From an uncultured Bacteroidia bacterium (lineage in GTDB: Bacteria; Bacteroidota; Bacteroidia; Bacteroidales; UBA932), in contig CACZMF010000002.1 in the NCBI GenBank assembly GCA_902782225.1, positions 153,549-217,548 on the forward strand: 64,000 bases of DNA, written 5' to 3'. The stretch's first letter is position 1; every line of letters begins with the position of its first letter. Both the position numbers and the translations under genes were made by a program. The notes beneath the pieces are model-generated. The model saw only the letters and a program-made list of their open reading frames with translations, had not been told where the DNA came from and searched no databases. This document shows positions 26,296-35,299 of this stretch, piece by piece.

Positions 26296-29200
26296 TTACG
26301 GGAGCTGGGGAAGGCCAAGGTCCTTGAATGTGCGGTCGGCGGGGACGGGCGGCAGCGGCTTGCGGTCTTTAAGCTGCTCGAGCGCCACTTCGACGGCCTT
26401 CAGCAGCTGTTCGTCCGTGCCTGCGTATTCCTTCAGCGGGTCATTGTCCAGCAGGATGTCCGGATCCACGCCGTGGTTCTCCACTATCCACTGGCCGGTG
26501 GCCCTGTCGTAATTGGTGAAGAAGGGCACGCGCACGTCGGTGCCGTCCATATACGGCAGGGGGCCGCTGATGCCCACGATGCCGCCCCAGGTGCGGGTAC
26601 CAATCACGGTGCCGAGTTTGTTCGCCTTGAAACTCCATGGGAACAAGTCCCCGTCGGAAGCGGAATACTTGTTGATCAGCAGCACCTTGGGACCGGTGTG
26701 AGTCGCGTCTGGGACGGTGCCGGTCATCGTGGACGTACGGCTCATGGTCATACGGTAAACCTCCCTCTTGAGCCTCTCGATGAGCATGGGGGACACGTTG
26801 CCGCCGCCGTTGGCTCGGTCGTCGATGATGAGCGCCTCCTTGTCCACCTGCGGATAATAGTAACGGGCGAACTCGCTGAGGCCCTCGGGACCCATATCGG
26901 GAATGTATATGTAGCCGACCTTGCCGCCTGACAGTTCGTCCACGGTCTTTATGTTCTTCTGTACCCATTCATAGTGGTAGAGGGGGTATTCATCGGGTAT
27001 CGGCTTCACGACCACTTTCCTGCCGCCTTCGGCGGGCTTTGCCGATATGGTCAGTTCGGTGAGCACACCTGCCTTGCCGACAAGCAGGCTGTAGATATTG
27101 TCCACGCCTTTCACGCTCACTCCGTCCACTGCTGTGATATATTCTCCTGCCTTCACGCCGAGTCCCTGCTCGCCGAGTGGAGAGCGCAGTTTTTCGCTGT
27201 AGGGAGCCCCTTCAAGTATGCGGTCGATCTTGAAGAAACCGCTCTTGTCGCGGGAAATCTGTGCCCCGAGCAGGCCCATATCGACGCGGGCTGGCTTAGG
27301 ATACTCGCCGGGGGATACGTAGGCGTGGCCGCAGCCCATTTCGGATATCATTTCGCCTATGACATAGTTGAGGTCGAGGCGGGTGCGGACATAGGGAAGC
27401 AGGACGGAGTACTTGTCCTTTATGGCCTTCCAGTCGCGTCCGTGCATGTTTTCCACGTAGAAACCGTCCCTGAACGCCCTCCAGACCTCGTCGAATATCT
27501 GGGGCCACTCCTCGCTGTAGTCTATGATGGCGATGCAGTCGTCGGTGGAGACTGCATCGCCGCGCATCTTGTCTCCGACTTTGGCAACGGAGAACTTGCC
27601 TCCTTCGCGCAGGAGGGCTTTCTTGTCGCCGGGGCGATATGAGAAGAAGCCTTTTGCGCATTCTTCGTCGGTCTGCTTCTCAAGGTCGAAAACGCGGGTG
27701 CCGCCCCTTCCGGAGTACCAGATTTTCTTTCCGTCGGAATAGTAGTTGCGGCCGCTGAAAGGCAGCTTCACTATGCGGGCGAAAATGCCTTCAGGCACAA
27801 TTTTCACGGTGACTTTGGGCTTCGCAGGGGCCTCTTCGCCTTTCTTGGGCTCCTCTTTTCCGGCCTTGGGGCCGGGTTTCTCGGGCTTTTCGGACTTCAC
27901 GGCTTCGCCGTCCTTAGGAAGCAGCGGGGAAGGCGTGGCGGAGTCGAGCAGGGCGATGTAGGCAGAGCTCATATTGCCCAGCGTGAAGTTCCATTCAACT
28001 CTGTTGTACTGCGGGTTGATGTCGCGGTCGGAGCTGAATATCAAGTATTTGCCATCGGACGAGAAGACGGGGCTGCTGCTGTTGTACCAGCGCTCGGTGA
28101 CGGGATATTCCTTGCCTGATGCCAGTTCGTACACATAAACGACGTTCATTTCATTCTTTGCCGGACGGGTGTAGGTGAGCCATTTGCCGTCGGGAGAGAA
28201 ATTGGCGTTGTAGAATTCGGCCTCGGGGTTCTGGAGCACGGTGCGTCTTTCGCCCGTGGCTATCTGCACTTCGACGATGCGGTTCTTGCGGTCGCCGTAG
28301 AAAACGGACTTGCTGTCCGGAGCCCACTGCAGGCCGCGGATATAGGTGTCGGAACCGGAGGTCAGCTGCCTGGGCTCACCGCCTGCAGCCACGTCGTAGA
28401 TGTAGATTTCGGTCTCGCCGGTGGAGTCGCCTATCCAGGCGATGTATTTCCCGTCCGGGCTCCAGTCGGCACTGCGGTCGTTGGAACCGGGACTGCGGCT
28501 GATGTTGCGCGTAACTCCTTTGCCCACAGGGATATCGAACACCTCGCCGCGGGCTGTCGCCACCATCCTCGTGCCGTCGGGAGAGAGGGCTGAGCCGTTG
28601 ATGCGCTTGCCGACCGCGCGCCTTTCGGGACGTGCCTGGATGTTGTCGCCGGCAAGTGTCACGGGCACCTTGGCGCAACTGCCGTCGGCAGGGTTGAACC
28701 TCCATATCCATCCGCCGTTCTCGAAGACTATGGTCTTGCCGTCGGAGCTGGGGAATTTGACGTCATATTCCTTGAAATCAGTGACTTTGGAGGTTTTGCC
28801 GGTCTTGGTTTCGTAGCAGAACAGGTTCATTGTCATATCCCTGTCGGAGGCGAAATATATCTTGTCTCCTATCCACATCGGGAAGATGTCCTGGGCGTCG
28901 TTCGAAGTGATGTTGGACACTTTCTTCGCCTTCGGGTCCCAGATCCAGATGTCGTCGGCCATACCGCCGCGATAGTACTTCCAGGTGCGGAATTCACGCA
29001 TCACGCGGTTGTAGGCCAGCTTTTTGCCGTCGGGCGACCAGCTGCAGAAGCCGCCTTCCGGGAGGGGAATCTCTTCCGGCATTCCGCCTTTCGGAGATAC
29101 TTTATACAGCTTGGCGGCGAAGCCGTCGCTGATGCGGTTGCGAAAGACTATGCTCTTGCCGTCCGGGGTCCAGTTCATCACTATGTTGTTCGGGCCCATA

Positions 29201-29550
29201 CGGTCGCCCATATCGTCGCGGCTGTTGGTTGCGGTCCAGGTGAGGCGTACTGGCTCGCCGCCCTCGGCCGGGATGAGATAAACCTCACGGTTGCCGTCGT
29301 ATTCTCCGGTGAAAGCGATCTGCTTTCCGTCGGGGGAGAAGCGGGCGAACGCTTCGTAGCCCAGGTGGGAAGTAAGGCGTCGGGCTTCACCGCCGGCTGC
29401 GGGCACAGTCCACAGGTCGCCGGCATAGGTGAACACTATTTCGTTGCCGTTGGTTGCGGGAAAACGCAGGAGACGGGCCTCTTCGCGAGCCGTACATACT
29501 CCGGAAATAAACAGGGCGGCCAGAACGGCCGGCAGGATGTACTTATTCAT
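26296..29550 (-). CDS. tricorn-type S41 peptidase
   Basis: A 1084-residue exported peptidase. A signal peptide (MNKYILPAVLAALFISGVCTA) is followed by two WD40/PD40-like beta-propeller regions with repeated FSPDGKQIAF and WSPDGKKLAY blades (residues 30-530). A Lys/Pro/Glu-rich linker (about 550-585), a helical part, a PDZ domain (about 750-850) and the C-terminal S41 domain follow, with the nucleophile serine in KYSASDGDLFPW and the oxyanion segment IIDDRANGGGN. Tricorn homologues in Bacteroidota are periplasmic and degrade peptides. The ATG at 29550 suits the signal peptide. It leads a three-gene unit with the transglutaminase-like and DUF3108-like genes. Confidence 0.92.
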   Translation of the reverse strand: MNKYILPAVLAALFISGVCTAREEARLLRFPATNGNEIVFTYAGDLWTVPAAGGEARRLTSHLGYEAFARFSPDGKQIAFTGEYDGNREVYLIPAEGGEPVRLTWTATNSRDDMGDRMGPNNIVMNWTPDGKSIVFRNRISDGFAAKLYKVSPKGGMPEEIPLPEGGFCSWSPDGKKLAYNRVMREFRTWKYYRGGMADDIWIWDPKAKKVSNITSNDAQDIFPMWIGDKIYFASDRDMTMNLFCYETKTGKTSKVTDFKEYDVKFPSSDGKTIVFENGGWIWRFNPADGSCAKVPVTLAGDNIQARPERRAVGKRINGSALSPDGTRMVATARGEVFDIPVGKGVTRNISRSPGSNDRSADWSPDGKYIAWIGDSTGETEIYIYDVAAGGEPRQLTSGSDTYIRGLQWAPDSKSVFYGDRKNRIVEVQIATGERRTVLQNPEAEFYNANFSPDGKWLTYTRPAKNEMNVVYVYELASGKEYPVTERWYNSSSPVFSSDGKYLIFSSDRDINPQYNRVEWNFTLGNMSSAYIALLDSATPSPLLPKDGEAVKSEKPEKPGPKAGKEEPKKGEEAPAKPKVTVKIVPEGIFARIVKLPFSGRNYYSDGKKIWYSGRGGTRVFDLEKQTDEECAKGFFSYRPGDKKALLREGGKFSVAKVGDKMRGDAVSTDDCIAIIDYSEEWPQIFDEVWRAFRDGFYVENMHGRDWKAIKDKYSVLLPYVRTRLDLNYVIGEMISEMGCGHAYVSPGEYPKPARVDMGLLGAQISRDKSGFFKIDRILEGAPYSEKLRSPLGEQGLGVKAGEYITAVDGVSVKGVDNIYSLLVGKAGVLTELTISAKPAEGGRKVVVKPIPDEYPLYHYEWVQKNIKTVDELSGGKVGYIYIPDMGPEGLSEFARYYYPQVDKEALIIDDRANGGGNVSPMLIERLKREVYRMTMSRTSTMTGTVPDATHTGPKVLLINKYSASDGDLFPWSFKANKLGTVIGTRTWGGIVGISGPLPYMDGTDVRVPFFTNYDRATGQWIVENHGVDPDILLDNDPLKEYAGTDEQLLKAVEVALEQLKDRKPLPPVPADRTFKDLGLPQLP

Positions 29551-29588
29551 ACCAACATTATTTTTTCGCAATATAAGAAAGTTTTTGC

Positions 29589-29596
29589 TAAATTTG
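29589..29596 (+). promoter_or_regulatory. Bacteroidota -7 box (TAAATTTG) for the acyltransferase pair
   Basis: TAAATTTG ends 21 bases before the ATG at 29618, predicting a leader of about 15 bases. It lies between the divergent tricorn and acyltransferase genes. Confidence 0.55.
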
Positions 29597-29617
29597 AAAG
29601 CTAAACCTATTGCCAGT

Positions 29618-30649
29618 ATGTCAAAATATTGGGGCAGAAACCGATGGTATTACATCCTGCGGCCTTATGTGGACCATATCGCCCGCAGCAGTTTTGCAAG
29701 CATAGAAGTGGAAGGCAGTGTCCCGGACGACGGACGCGCCGTGATTTTTGCGCCCAACCACACCAATACACTCCTGGACCCTCTGGTGCTGCTTCAGCAC
29801 TTCCCCCGGAAGGCCATCCTTTTCGGAGCAAGGGCCGACATATTCAACAAGCCCCTGGCTGCCAAGCTGCTGCACTTCCTTTATATGGTTCCCCTTGCCA
29901 GGGAACGCGACGGGCGCAGCAGCGTGGAAAAGAACCTGGAGGTTTTCCCGGTCATCATCGACGTGCTGAAAGACGGAATCCCCTTCTGCCTTTTCCCCGA
30001 GGGCGCCCATAAGCTCAAGCATACCCTCCGCCCCCTGCGCAAGGGGACTCAGCGCATCGCATTCGAGAACGCCGCCACCCAGCCCACCTGCGTGGTGCCT
30101 GTGGGCTTGGAATACAGCGACTTCCTGACTTTCAGGGGCCGTTGCAAGATGCGTTTCGGCGAGCCCATAGACGTGAACGGATTCATCGAGGCGCACAAGG
30201 ACGATCTGAAGTCCGACCAGTATGAGGCTTTCGGAGATCTGCTCTGGAACCGTATGGCCGGCCTTATCAACTATATTCCGGAAGACGAGAATTATGAGAA
30301 GCGCCTGGACGAGACCATGCCTGTGCCTCCCAGGCCCTGGTGGCGCATACCCCTGGCTGTCATCACCTTGCCATTCTTTGTGGCCGCTGCGGCGCTGTCC
30401 CTCCCTATGTGGCTCCCGGCAGAGCTTCTCTGCCGCTTCAAGATCAAGGACAAGGCGTTCAGCAATTCGGTGCGTTTTCTATGCAAACTCTTCCTGACTC
30501 CTTTGCTGCTGATACTCTGGGCCGTGCTCGGCTTTTGCCTCCTGCCTACGCTGAGTGCGGCGGCCCTGCTGGTGTATTTCCTCTTCTCATACAGCATTTT
30601 CTACGATTGGCTAAACCTTGTCTTATGGAAGCACAGACGACTATCCTGA
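29618..30649 (+). CDS. PlsC-type lysophospholipid acyltransferase
   Basis: A 343-residue membrane-bound acyltransferase. The LPLAT block I is APNHTNTLLDPLV (His and Asp spaced by five), and block III is CLFPEGAHKLKH. The C-terminal third has three to four hydrophobic segments (about 235-335) that anchor it in the inner membrane. The family moves acyl groups from acyl-ACP or acyl-CoA to lysolipids, so a role in glycerophospholipid or amino-lipid synthesis is likely. The ATG at 29618 fits the promoter; longer upstream extensions run through the neighbouring gene. It overlaps the next acyltransferase gene by 25 bases. Confidence 0.85.
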   Translation: MSKYWGRNRWYYILRPYVDHIARSSFASIEVEGSVPDDGRAVIFAPNHTNTLLDPLVLLQHFPRKAILFGARADIFNKPLAAKLLHFLYMVPLARERDGRSSVEKNLEVFPVIIDVLKDGIPFCLFPEGAHKLKHTLRPLRKGTQRIAFENAATQPTCVVPVGLEYSDFLTFRGRCKMRFGEPIDVNGFIEAHKDDLKSDQYEAFGDLLWNRMAGLINYIPEDENYEKRLDETMPVPPRPWWRIPLAVITLPFFVAAAALSLPMWLPAELLCRFKIKDKAFSNSVRFLCKLFLTPLLLILWAVLGFCLLPTLSAAALLVYFLFSYSIFYDWLNLVLWKHRRLS

Positions 30650-32427
30650 CGGCGGAAGAACTTCAGAAGTTCATAGGAATCAAAGGCTTTTTCGGCCGGT
30701 TCATAGCTAAGTCATTGTTGAAACTCTTCCGGATCGACGAGGCGAACCGTATCCAGAACAAGTATCGCGACTATACCGGGCCCGAATTCTCCGCCCGTGT
30801 GCTGGAGGAATGCGGAGTGAGCTGGGAAATCCCTCAGGAGCAGCTCTCCAACATTCCCGCCGAAGGCGGATTCATCACCATTTCCAACCATTCCTACGGC
30901 AGCATCGACGGAATGATACTGAGCTGCGTCGTGGGGTCCCGCCGGCCGGAGTACAAAATACTGACCACCTTCCTTCTGTCCCTTATCCCCAGCCTCCGTG
31001 ACAGCTTCCTGGCTGTCGATAATTTCAGTTCCGGGGGCGCCCGCAGCATACAGGGCATACGCCAGGCCCTGGGGCACCTCGCTTCCGACGGCCCGCTGGG
31101 GCTTTTCCCCGCCGGGGAAGTGGCCACATGGCAGAAGAAGGGCGAGCGAACTGCCCTCGGAAATGGCCGCATCATCGAAGACAGGCCGTGGGCGGACAAC
31201 ATAATCAAACTTATCCGCAGGTCCGGAATGCCTGTGGTACCCATTTATTTCGACGGCGGTAATTCAAAGCTCTTCCATCTTCTGGGCTGTATCCACCCCC
31301 GGCTCCGCACGGTGCGTCTCGTCCAGGAGCTTTTCAACAAGAGGGGTACCTGCGTGAAAGTGCGGATAGGCCGTCCCATACTTCCCGTAGAGACGGAGGG
31401 TCTGGACCTTGACACCTATGGAAAGTACCTTCGCAGCCGCTGCTATGCCCTCGAGTCGGAATGCCGGGAACCCCCCGTACACGAGTCTTTGCAGCATGCC
31501 GAGCCGGTGGCACCTGAGACTGACAGGGAGCTGGTGCGCGCTGAAATTGAAAGGATTTCCGACCGTATGCTGTTCGAGAATGCCGGCTACAGGTGCTATC
31601 TGACCCGGAGCGACGACGTGCCGTCCATCATGAAGGAACTCTCCCGGCTGCGGGAACTCACTTTCCGTGCGGTCGGCGAAGGTACGGGCAATGCCTGCGA
31701 CACCGACAAGTACGACAGTTACTATTACCAGCTGATTCTCTGGCACATGGAGGATGCCTGCATTGCAGGCGCCTACCGTATCGGGGTGGGAAGCGAGATT
31801 ATGGCGATGCCGGGAGGGGCTTCCGGATTCTATACCACGTCTCTTTTCAGGTATAAGCCCGGCACAGACGCCATGTTGCGGGAGACCGTCGAACTTGGCC
31901 GCAGTTTCGTGCTGGAGAAGTATCAGGGGGAATTCCTGCCGCTCCGCCTGTTGCTGACGGGCATCGTGTACACCCTGCTCAAGTTCCCTGATGTCAAGTA
32001 TATGATAGGTCCGGTGAGCCTGAGCTCAAGCTACCCTGACCTGTATAAGAGCTTGATAGTCAGATTCTTTATGCGCGCATACGGGGCTTCTGAAAAGGAC
32101 CGTTACGCTGAGCCGACGCATCCCCTGAAAGAGAATTTCCTCAGGGTGGACCCCGATCCTCTTCTGGCCTCGGTGGGCGATGCGGATGCGCTGGACAAAC
32201 TGATTGTCAACATGTCCGGGGGCGCCTGGAGGCTGCCGCCCCTGATGCGCGCCTATGTGGCCTGGGGCGCCCGTATGGTGTGCTTCAACGTGGATCCCGA
32301 TTTCAACGACAGCGTGGACGGCCTGATCCATTCCCGCCTCTCGGAATTCCCGGAGCGGATGATAAAAATGCTCTTCCGTTCCGCAGGGGAGGAAGAGCTT
32401 GAAAGAATTATCCGCCGTTTCAGCTGA
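30625..32427 (+). CDS. bifunctional acyltransferase of the ornithine/glycine-lipid type (PlsC + OlsB-like)
   Basis: A 600-residue fusion. The N-terminal half is a PlsC-like O-acyltransferase (block I SNHSYGSIDGM, block III GLFPAGEVATW), and the C-terminal half (about 300-590) is an OlsB/GNAT-type N-acyltransferase (GAYRIGVGSEIM, RSFVLEKYQGEFLPL, IGPVSLSSSYP). This arrangement matches OlsF-type enzymes that N-acylate an amino acid with a 3-hydroxy acyl chain and then O-acylate it, giving ornithine lipids or, in Bacteroidales, glycine lipids. Which amino acid is used cannot be read from sequence. It acts at the inner membrane. It overlaps the upstream acyltransferase by 25 bases, so both are probably translated together. 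Confidence 0.85.
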   Translation: MEAQTTILTAEELQKFIGIKGFFGRFIAKSLLKLFRIDEANRIQNKYRDYTGPEFSARVLEECGVSWEIPQEQLSNIPAEGGFITISNHSYGSIDGMILSCVVGSRRPEYKILTTFLLSLIPSLRDSFLAVDNFSSGGARSIQGIRQALGHLASDGPLGLFPAGEVATWQKKGERTALGNGRIIEDRPWADNIIKLIRRSGMPVVPIYFDGGNSKLFHLLGCIHPRLRTVRLVQELFNKRGTCVKVRIGRPILPVETEGLDLDTYGKYLRSRCYALESECREPPVHESLQHAEPVAPETDRELVRAEIERISDRMLFENAGYRCYLTRSDDVPSIMKELSRLRELTFRAVGEGTGNACDTDKYDSYYYQLILWHMEDACIAGAYRIGVGSEIMAMPGGASGFYTTSLFRYKPGTDAMLRETVELGRSFVLEKYQGEFLPLRLLLTGIVYTLLKFPDVKYMIGPVSLSSSYPDLYKSLIVRFFMRAYGASEKDRYAEPTHPLKENFLRVDPDPLLASVGDADALDKLIVNMSGGAWRLPPLMRAYVAWGARMVCFNVDPDFNDSVDGLIHSRLSEFPERMIKMLFRSAGEEELERIIRRFS

Positions 32428-32435
32428 AACTTCAG

Positions 32436-33764
32436 CTATTCCAGCACGTTACCGGTGCGGTAGTCTTGCCTGGTGGCGTAGTTGTAGTCTTCGCATACGA
32501 TGCGTACAGCGTCCTTCACCAGGGCCCTGGGGTTCATCGCGAGCACGCCGTTCCGCACGCGGATGTACTGGATGGGCATATACTGATGCAGCATGCCCAT
32601 AGGGATGTCGGCGCCTTCGAGGTTGGCGAACAGCTTTGCCATCGCGGCCTCGATGCGCGGATCCGGCATATAGTAGCGGCTGCGGTCGGAGTAGCTGTAG
32701 GCGCGCTTGAGTGCCTGCTCCTTTGGCGTGCCGTGGTAGTACTTCTGCCAGTTCTTGGGATTCTCCAGCATGGCCTGCTCCACCACTTCGATGTAGTTGG
32801 AACGCTTCGCGGGCTCGTCTATTAGTTCGGCCTCCATGTGGGCGAGGGCGAAGAGGGCTTCGCGGGCTGCGAAAGTCAGGGCCGGTCCCACCTTCAGTAT
32901 GCCTATGCCGTCTTCGACCATCTGCCGCAGGGCCTGCGGGCTCTGGTAGTCGGTGGAGTGGCCTTCGAACATAAGCTCCGGGAAGTCTTTCAGCCTGGCG
33001 CACAGGGCTTTGGCGTCGGGACGGTTGTACATGTGCACGTCGGCATCGCCGAATTCCACGCCAGGCTGCACCACCACGGCGATGACGTACTGCCATTTGT
33101 CGGAAAGGCCTTCGCGGGCGAAGACTTCCTTGTAGGCCTTGACGGTGGCTGCAAAGGCGTCGGGATCGGTGACCTGCATCTCCTCCTTTTCCTGTGCGCC
33201 GCCGGGAATGGGCACTTCGCTGCCTATGATATAGACGGGGTGTACGGCAGTGGGATCCTGCTTGTGCAGCTCCTCCCAGGCGGCCTCTGCCACGCGCATC
33301 AGGATGGCGCCGCGGCGGGCAATCGTCTGGTCGCTGAGGGGCTGGCTGCGGTCGTCGTCGGCGACGCGCATACTTGTGTCGAGGTGGATTTTGGTGTAGC
33401 CGGCGGCGGCGTACTGGCGCACCATTTCCTTCGCATTCTCCATGGCTTCGGCCTCGGGCTGGTTCTGGAAGGGCTGAGGGCCGAGGTGGTCGCCTGCAAG
33501 TATGATTTTAGAGCGGTCGAAGCCAATGCGGTCGGCAATGCGCCAGACGTAGTCGCGGTAGTCGGCCGGCTTCATTCCGGTGTAGCCGCCGAACTGGTTG
33601 ACCTGGTTGGAGGTGGCTTCGATGAGCACGCTGTCGCCGAAGCGCCCGGCCTGCTCGAGTACGCCTTCTATCACTATCTCGTTCGCGGTGCAATAAGAGG
33701 GAATACCGGCCGGTATTCCCTCCCTGCGGGCCGCGATGAGTTTCATCATCGGGTTCTGTGTCAT
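32436..33764 (-). CDS. GatZ/KbaZ-like tagatose-bisphosphate aldolase subunit
   Basis: A 442-residue protein of the GatZ/KbaZ family: NPMMKLIAARREGIPAGIPS at the start, then IEATSNQVNQFGGYTGM, LAGDHLGPQPFQ and IHLDTSMRVADD. In enterobacteria this non-catalytic subunit stabilises the class II aldolase (GatY/KbaY) in galactitol or N-acetylgalactosamine breakdown. No GatY-like catalytic subunit is next to it, so it may pair with a distant partner or act alone. The ATG at 33764 overlaps the stop of the AraM-like gene by one base (TAATG), so the two share an operon. The sugar route is unknown. Confidence 0.88.
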   Translation of the reverse strand: MTQNPMMKLIAARREGIPAGIPSYCTANEIVIEGVLEQAGRFGDSVLIEATSNQVNQFGGYTGMKPADYRDYVWRIADRIGFDRSKIILAGDHLGPQPFQNQPEAEAMENAKEMVRQYAAAGYTKIHLDTSMRVADDDRSQPLSDQTIARRGAILMRVAEAAWEELHKQDPTAVHPVYIIGSEVPIPGGAQEKEEMQVTDPDAFAATVKAYKEVFAREGLSDKWQYVIAVVVQPGVEFGDADVHMYNRPDAKALCARLKDFPELMFEGHSTDYQSPQALRQMVEDGIGILKVGPALTFAAREALFALAHMEAELIDEPAKRSNYIEVVEQAMLENPKNWQKYYHGTPKEQALKRAYSYSDRSRYYMPDPRIEAAMAKLFANLEGADIPMGMLHQYMPIQYIRVRNGVLAMNPRALVKDAVRIVCEDYNYATRQDYRTGNVLE

Positions 33765-35110
33765 TATTTTATCTCCCAAACGCCTCCCTTTCCGAAGACT
33801 TTGTCCATAAGTTCATCATAGAAGCAGCCGCGCTTGGCAAGGTCGAGGAGGTTGATTCTCCAGCGCATAAGCTGCACGTAATCGGTGATTCTGCGAAGGT
33901 CTGCGCGGGTTGCGCCGATCTCTTCGGGAGAGGTCGGGGCGCCGGCACGGCGGAACATGTCGCGCATCTTCTCGAAGCTCCAGACCTGGGCCTGCAGCTT
34001 CTTCTTGAGCTCGGGCCAGTTTTCCTTGACCTTCTGCAGCTGCACGCGGACTTCCTCCTTGGGCTGCCATTTCTTTGTGATTTCTTCGTAGCCGAGGGTG
34101 GGGACGGGGAAGTCGGCGTAGATCTTCTTTGCTCTCTCCTGTTCTTCTTCGAGGCTGGGCCAGGCTTCGACGCACTTGTCGACGTCGAGCTTGCTGAGGT
34201 CCATTTCGAAGAGGGCGTCGAAGAAGGCGCAGAGGGTGAGTTCACCGATGGCAACCTGGAAACCGTGGGACACGGGACGGCCGTTGTTGGTGTGGTGGGT
34301 CATATCCCAGTAGTGGCCGTAGAGGTGCTCGGCGCAGGATGCGGGGCGGCTAGATCCGGCCACTTCCATGCCTATTCCGGCGAGGGTGAGGCCGAGGAAG
34401 AGCTTCTCGATGGCCTCGGGCTTGCCGTTGCGCACGCCTTCAGGGTCGTCCAGCATATCCTTTAGGGAGTCCTGGGTGATGTGCCAGCTCGGCGGGTCTA
34501 TGGGTTCGGTGCCGAAGAGGTCGGCGATCATCCATTCTGCTCCGGAAGTTACCTTGGCGGCGAGGTCGGCATAGCCGGCGGCGGACAGGAACCAGGGAGC
34601 GGAACCGAGGACCTTGGAGTCGGCCACGATCACGAGGGGAGCGTTGGACTTGATGTTTATCTTGGCGCCGCGCTCGTCGTTGACGATGGCGGATGAGGAA
34701 GTGTAGCCGTCCACGGAGGCGGTTGTGGCCACGCAGATGTACTGCTGGTTGTGGCGGAAGGAGCCGAGCTTCGCGAGGTCGTTGATCACGCCTGCGCCAA
34801 CGGCGACCAGGATGCCCTTTTCGTCTTCAATCACTTTGTCCACCATCTCGACGTATTTCCAGTCGGGGTGGAAGCGGTCGTCGGTGATGATGAAGGTGGT
34901 GGCGGGAACGCCGGCCTTTGCCAGTTCGTAGAATACCCGCTCGCCTGCGACTTTCCAGGTGATCTTATCGGCGAACACTATCGCCTTCTGTCCCGGGAAA
35001 AACTTGTTGAAGAGACCTGGGACGCGGTCCAGGATGTCCTCGCCGAATTCCAGCGCCTTGGTGGCGACTGAAACCTCAAGGGCTTGTTTGATAACTTTTT
35101 GTGTGTCCAT
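33764..35110 (-). CDS. AraM-like sn-glycerol-1-phosphate dehydrogenase family protein
   Basis: A 448-residue NAD(P)H-dependent metal dehydrogenase of the AraM/EgsA group. The nucleotide loop is VAVGAGVINDLAK, followed by VATTASVDGYTSSSAI, and candidate metal-binding residues lie in AEHLYGHYWDM and SHGFQVAIG. B. subtilis AraM makes sn-glycerol-1-phosphate from dihydroxyacetone phosphate, a stereoisomer otherwise typical of archaeal lipids. The protein is about 50 residues longer than AraM, mostly at the C-terminus. The ATG at 35110 was preferred to a longer frame. It precedes the GatZ-like gene by TAATG overlap; DHAP is an aldolase product, so the two steps could be linked, which is inference. 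Confidence 0.82.
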   Translation of the reverse strand: MDTQKVIKQALEVSVATKALEFGEDILDRVPGLFNKFFPGQKAIVFADKITWKVAGERVFYELAKAGVPATTFIITDDRFHPDWKYVEMVDKVIEDEKGILVAVGAGVINDLAKLGSFRHNQQYICVATTASVDGYTSSSAIVNDERGAKINIKSNAPLVIVADSKVLGSAPWFLSAAGYADLAAKVTSGAEWMIADLFGTEPIDPPSWHITQDSLKDMLDDPEGVRNGKPEAIEKLFLGLTLAGIGMEVAGSSRPASCAEHLYGHYWDMTHHTNNGRPVSHGFQVAIGELTLCAFFDALFEMDLSKLDVDKCVEAWPSLEEEQERAKKIYADFPVPTLGYEEITKKWQPKEEVRVQLQKVKENWPELKKKLQAQVWSFEKMRDMFRRAGAPTSPEEIGATRADLRRITDYVQLMRWRINLLDLAKRGCFYDELMDKVFGKGGVWEIK

Positions 35111-35167
35111 ATACTGTTGATATAGTTGTTTCCGAACCCTAAAATTAACGATTTTTCTCGTTTTATG

Positions 35168-35175
35168 CAAAAATA
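35168..35175 (-). promoter_or_regulatory. Bacteroidota -7 box (TATTTTTG) for the AraM-GatZ operon
   Basis: The reverse strand reads TATTTTTG, 58 bases before the ATG at 35110. It sits back to back with the tRNA-Gln box on the other strand. Confidence 0.42.
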
Positions 35176-35178
35176 TCG

Positions 35179-35186
35179 TATCTTTG
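35179..35186 (+). promoter_or_regulatory. Bacteroidota -7 box (TATCTTTG) for tRNA-Gln
   Basis: TATCTTTG ends ten bases before the tRNA-Gln. Confidence 0.62.
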
Positions 35187-35196
35187 CCGCCGGAAT

Positions 35197-35267
35197 TGAG
35201 GTATGGTGTAATGGTAGCACTACAGATTTTGGTTCTGTCTGCCCAGGTTCGAATCCTGGTACCTCAA
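35197..35267 (+). tRNA. tRNA-Gln (anticodon TTG)
   Basis: A 71-base cloverleaf: acceptor TGAGGTA/TACCTCA, anticodon arm ACAGA-TTTTGGT-TCTGT giving TTG (reads CAA), and T arm CCAGG-TTCGAAT-CCTGG. CCA is not encoded. Confidence 0.95.
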
Positions 35268-35269
35268 CG

Positions 35270-35297
35270 AAAAAAGGACGCGCAGGCGTCCTTTTTT
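35270..35297. terminator. bidirectional terminator between tRNA-Gln and the metallo-hydrolase gene
   Basis: A GGACGC/GCGTCC stem flanked by six A and six T can terminate transcription from tRNA-Gln on the + strand and from the convergent operon on the - strand. Confidence 0.82.
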
Positions 35298-35299
35298 CG

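Noticed and set aside
30340-30624. Upstream extension of the OlsF-like gene
   Set aside because: It runs through the preceding acyltransferase gene in another frame; the homologous part starts at the ATG at 30625.
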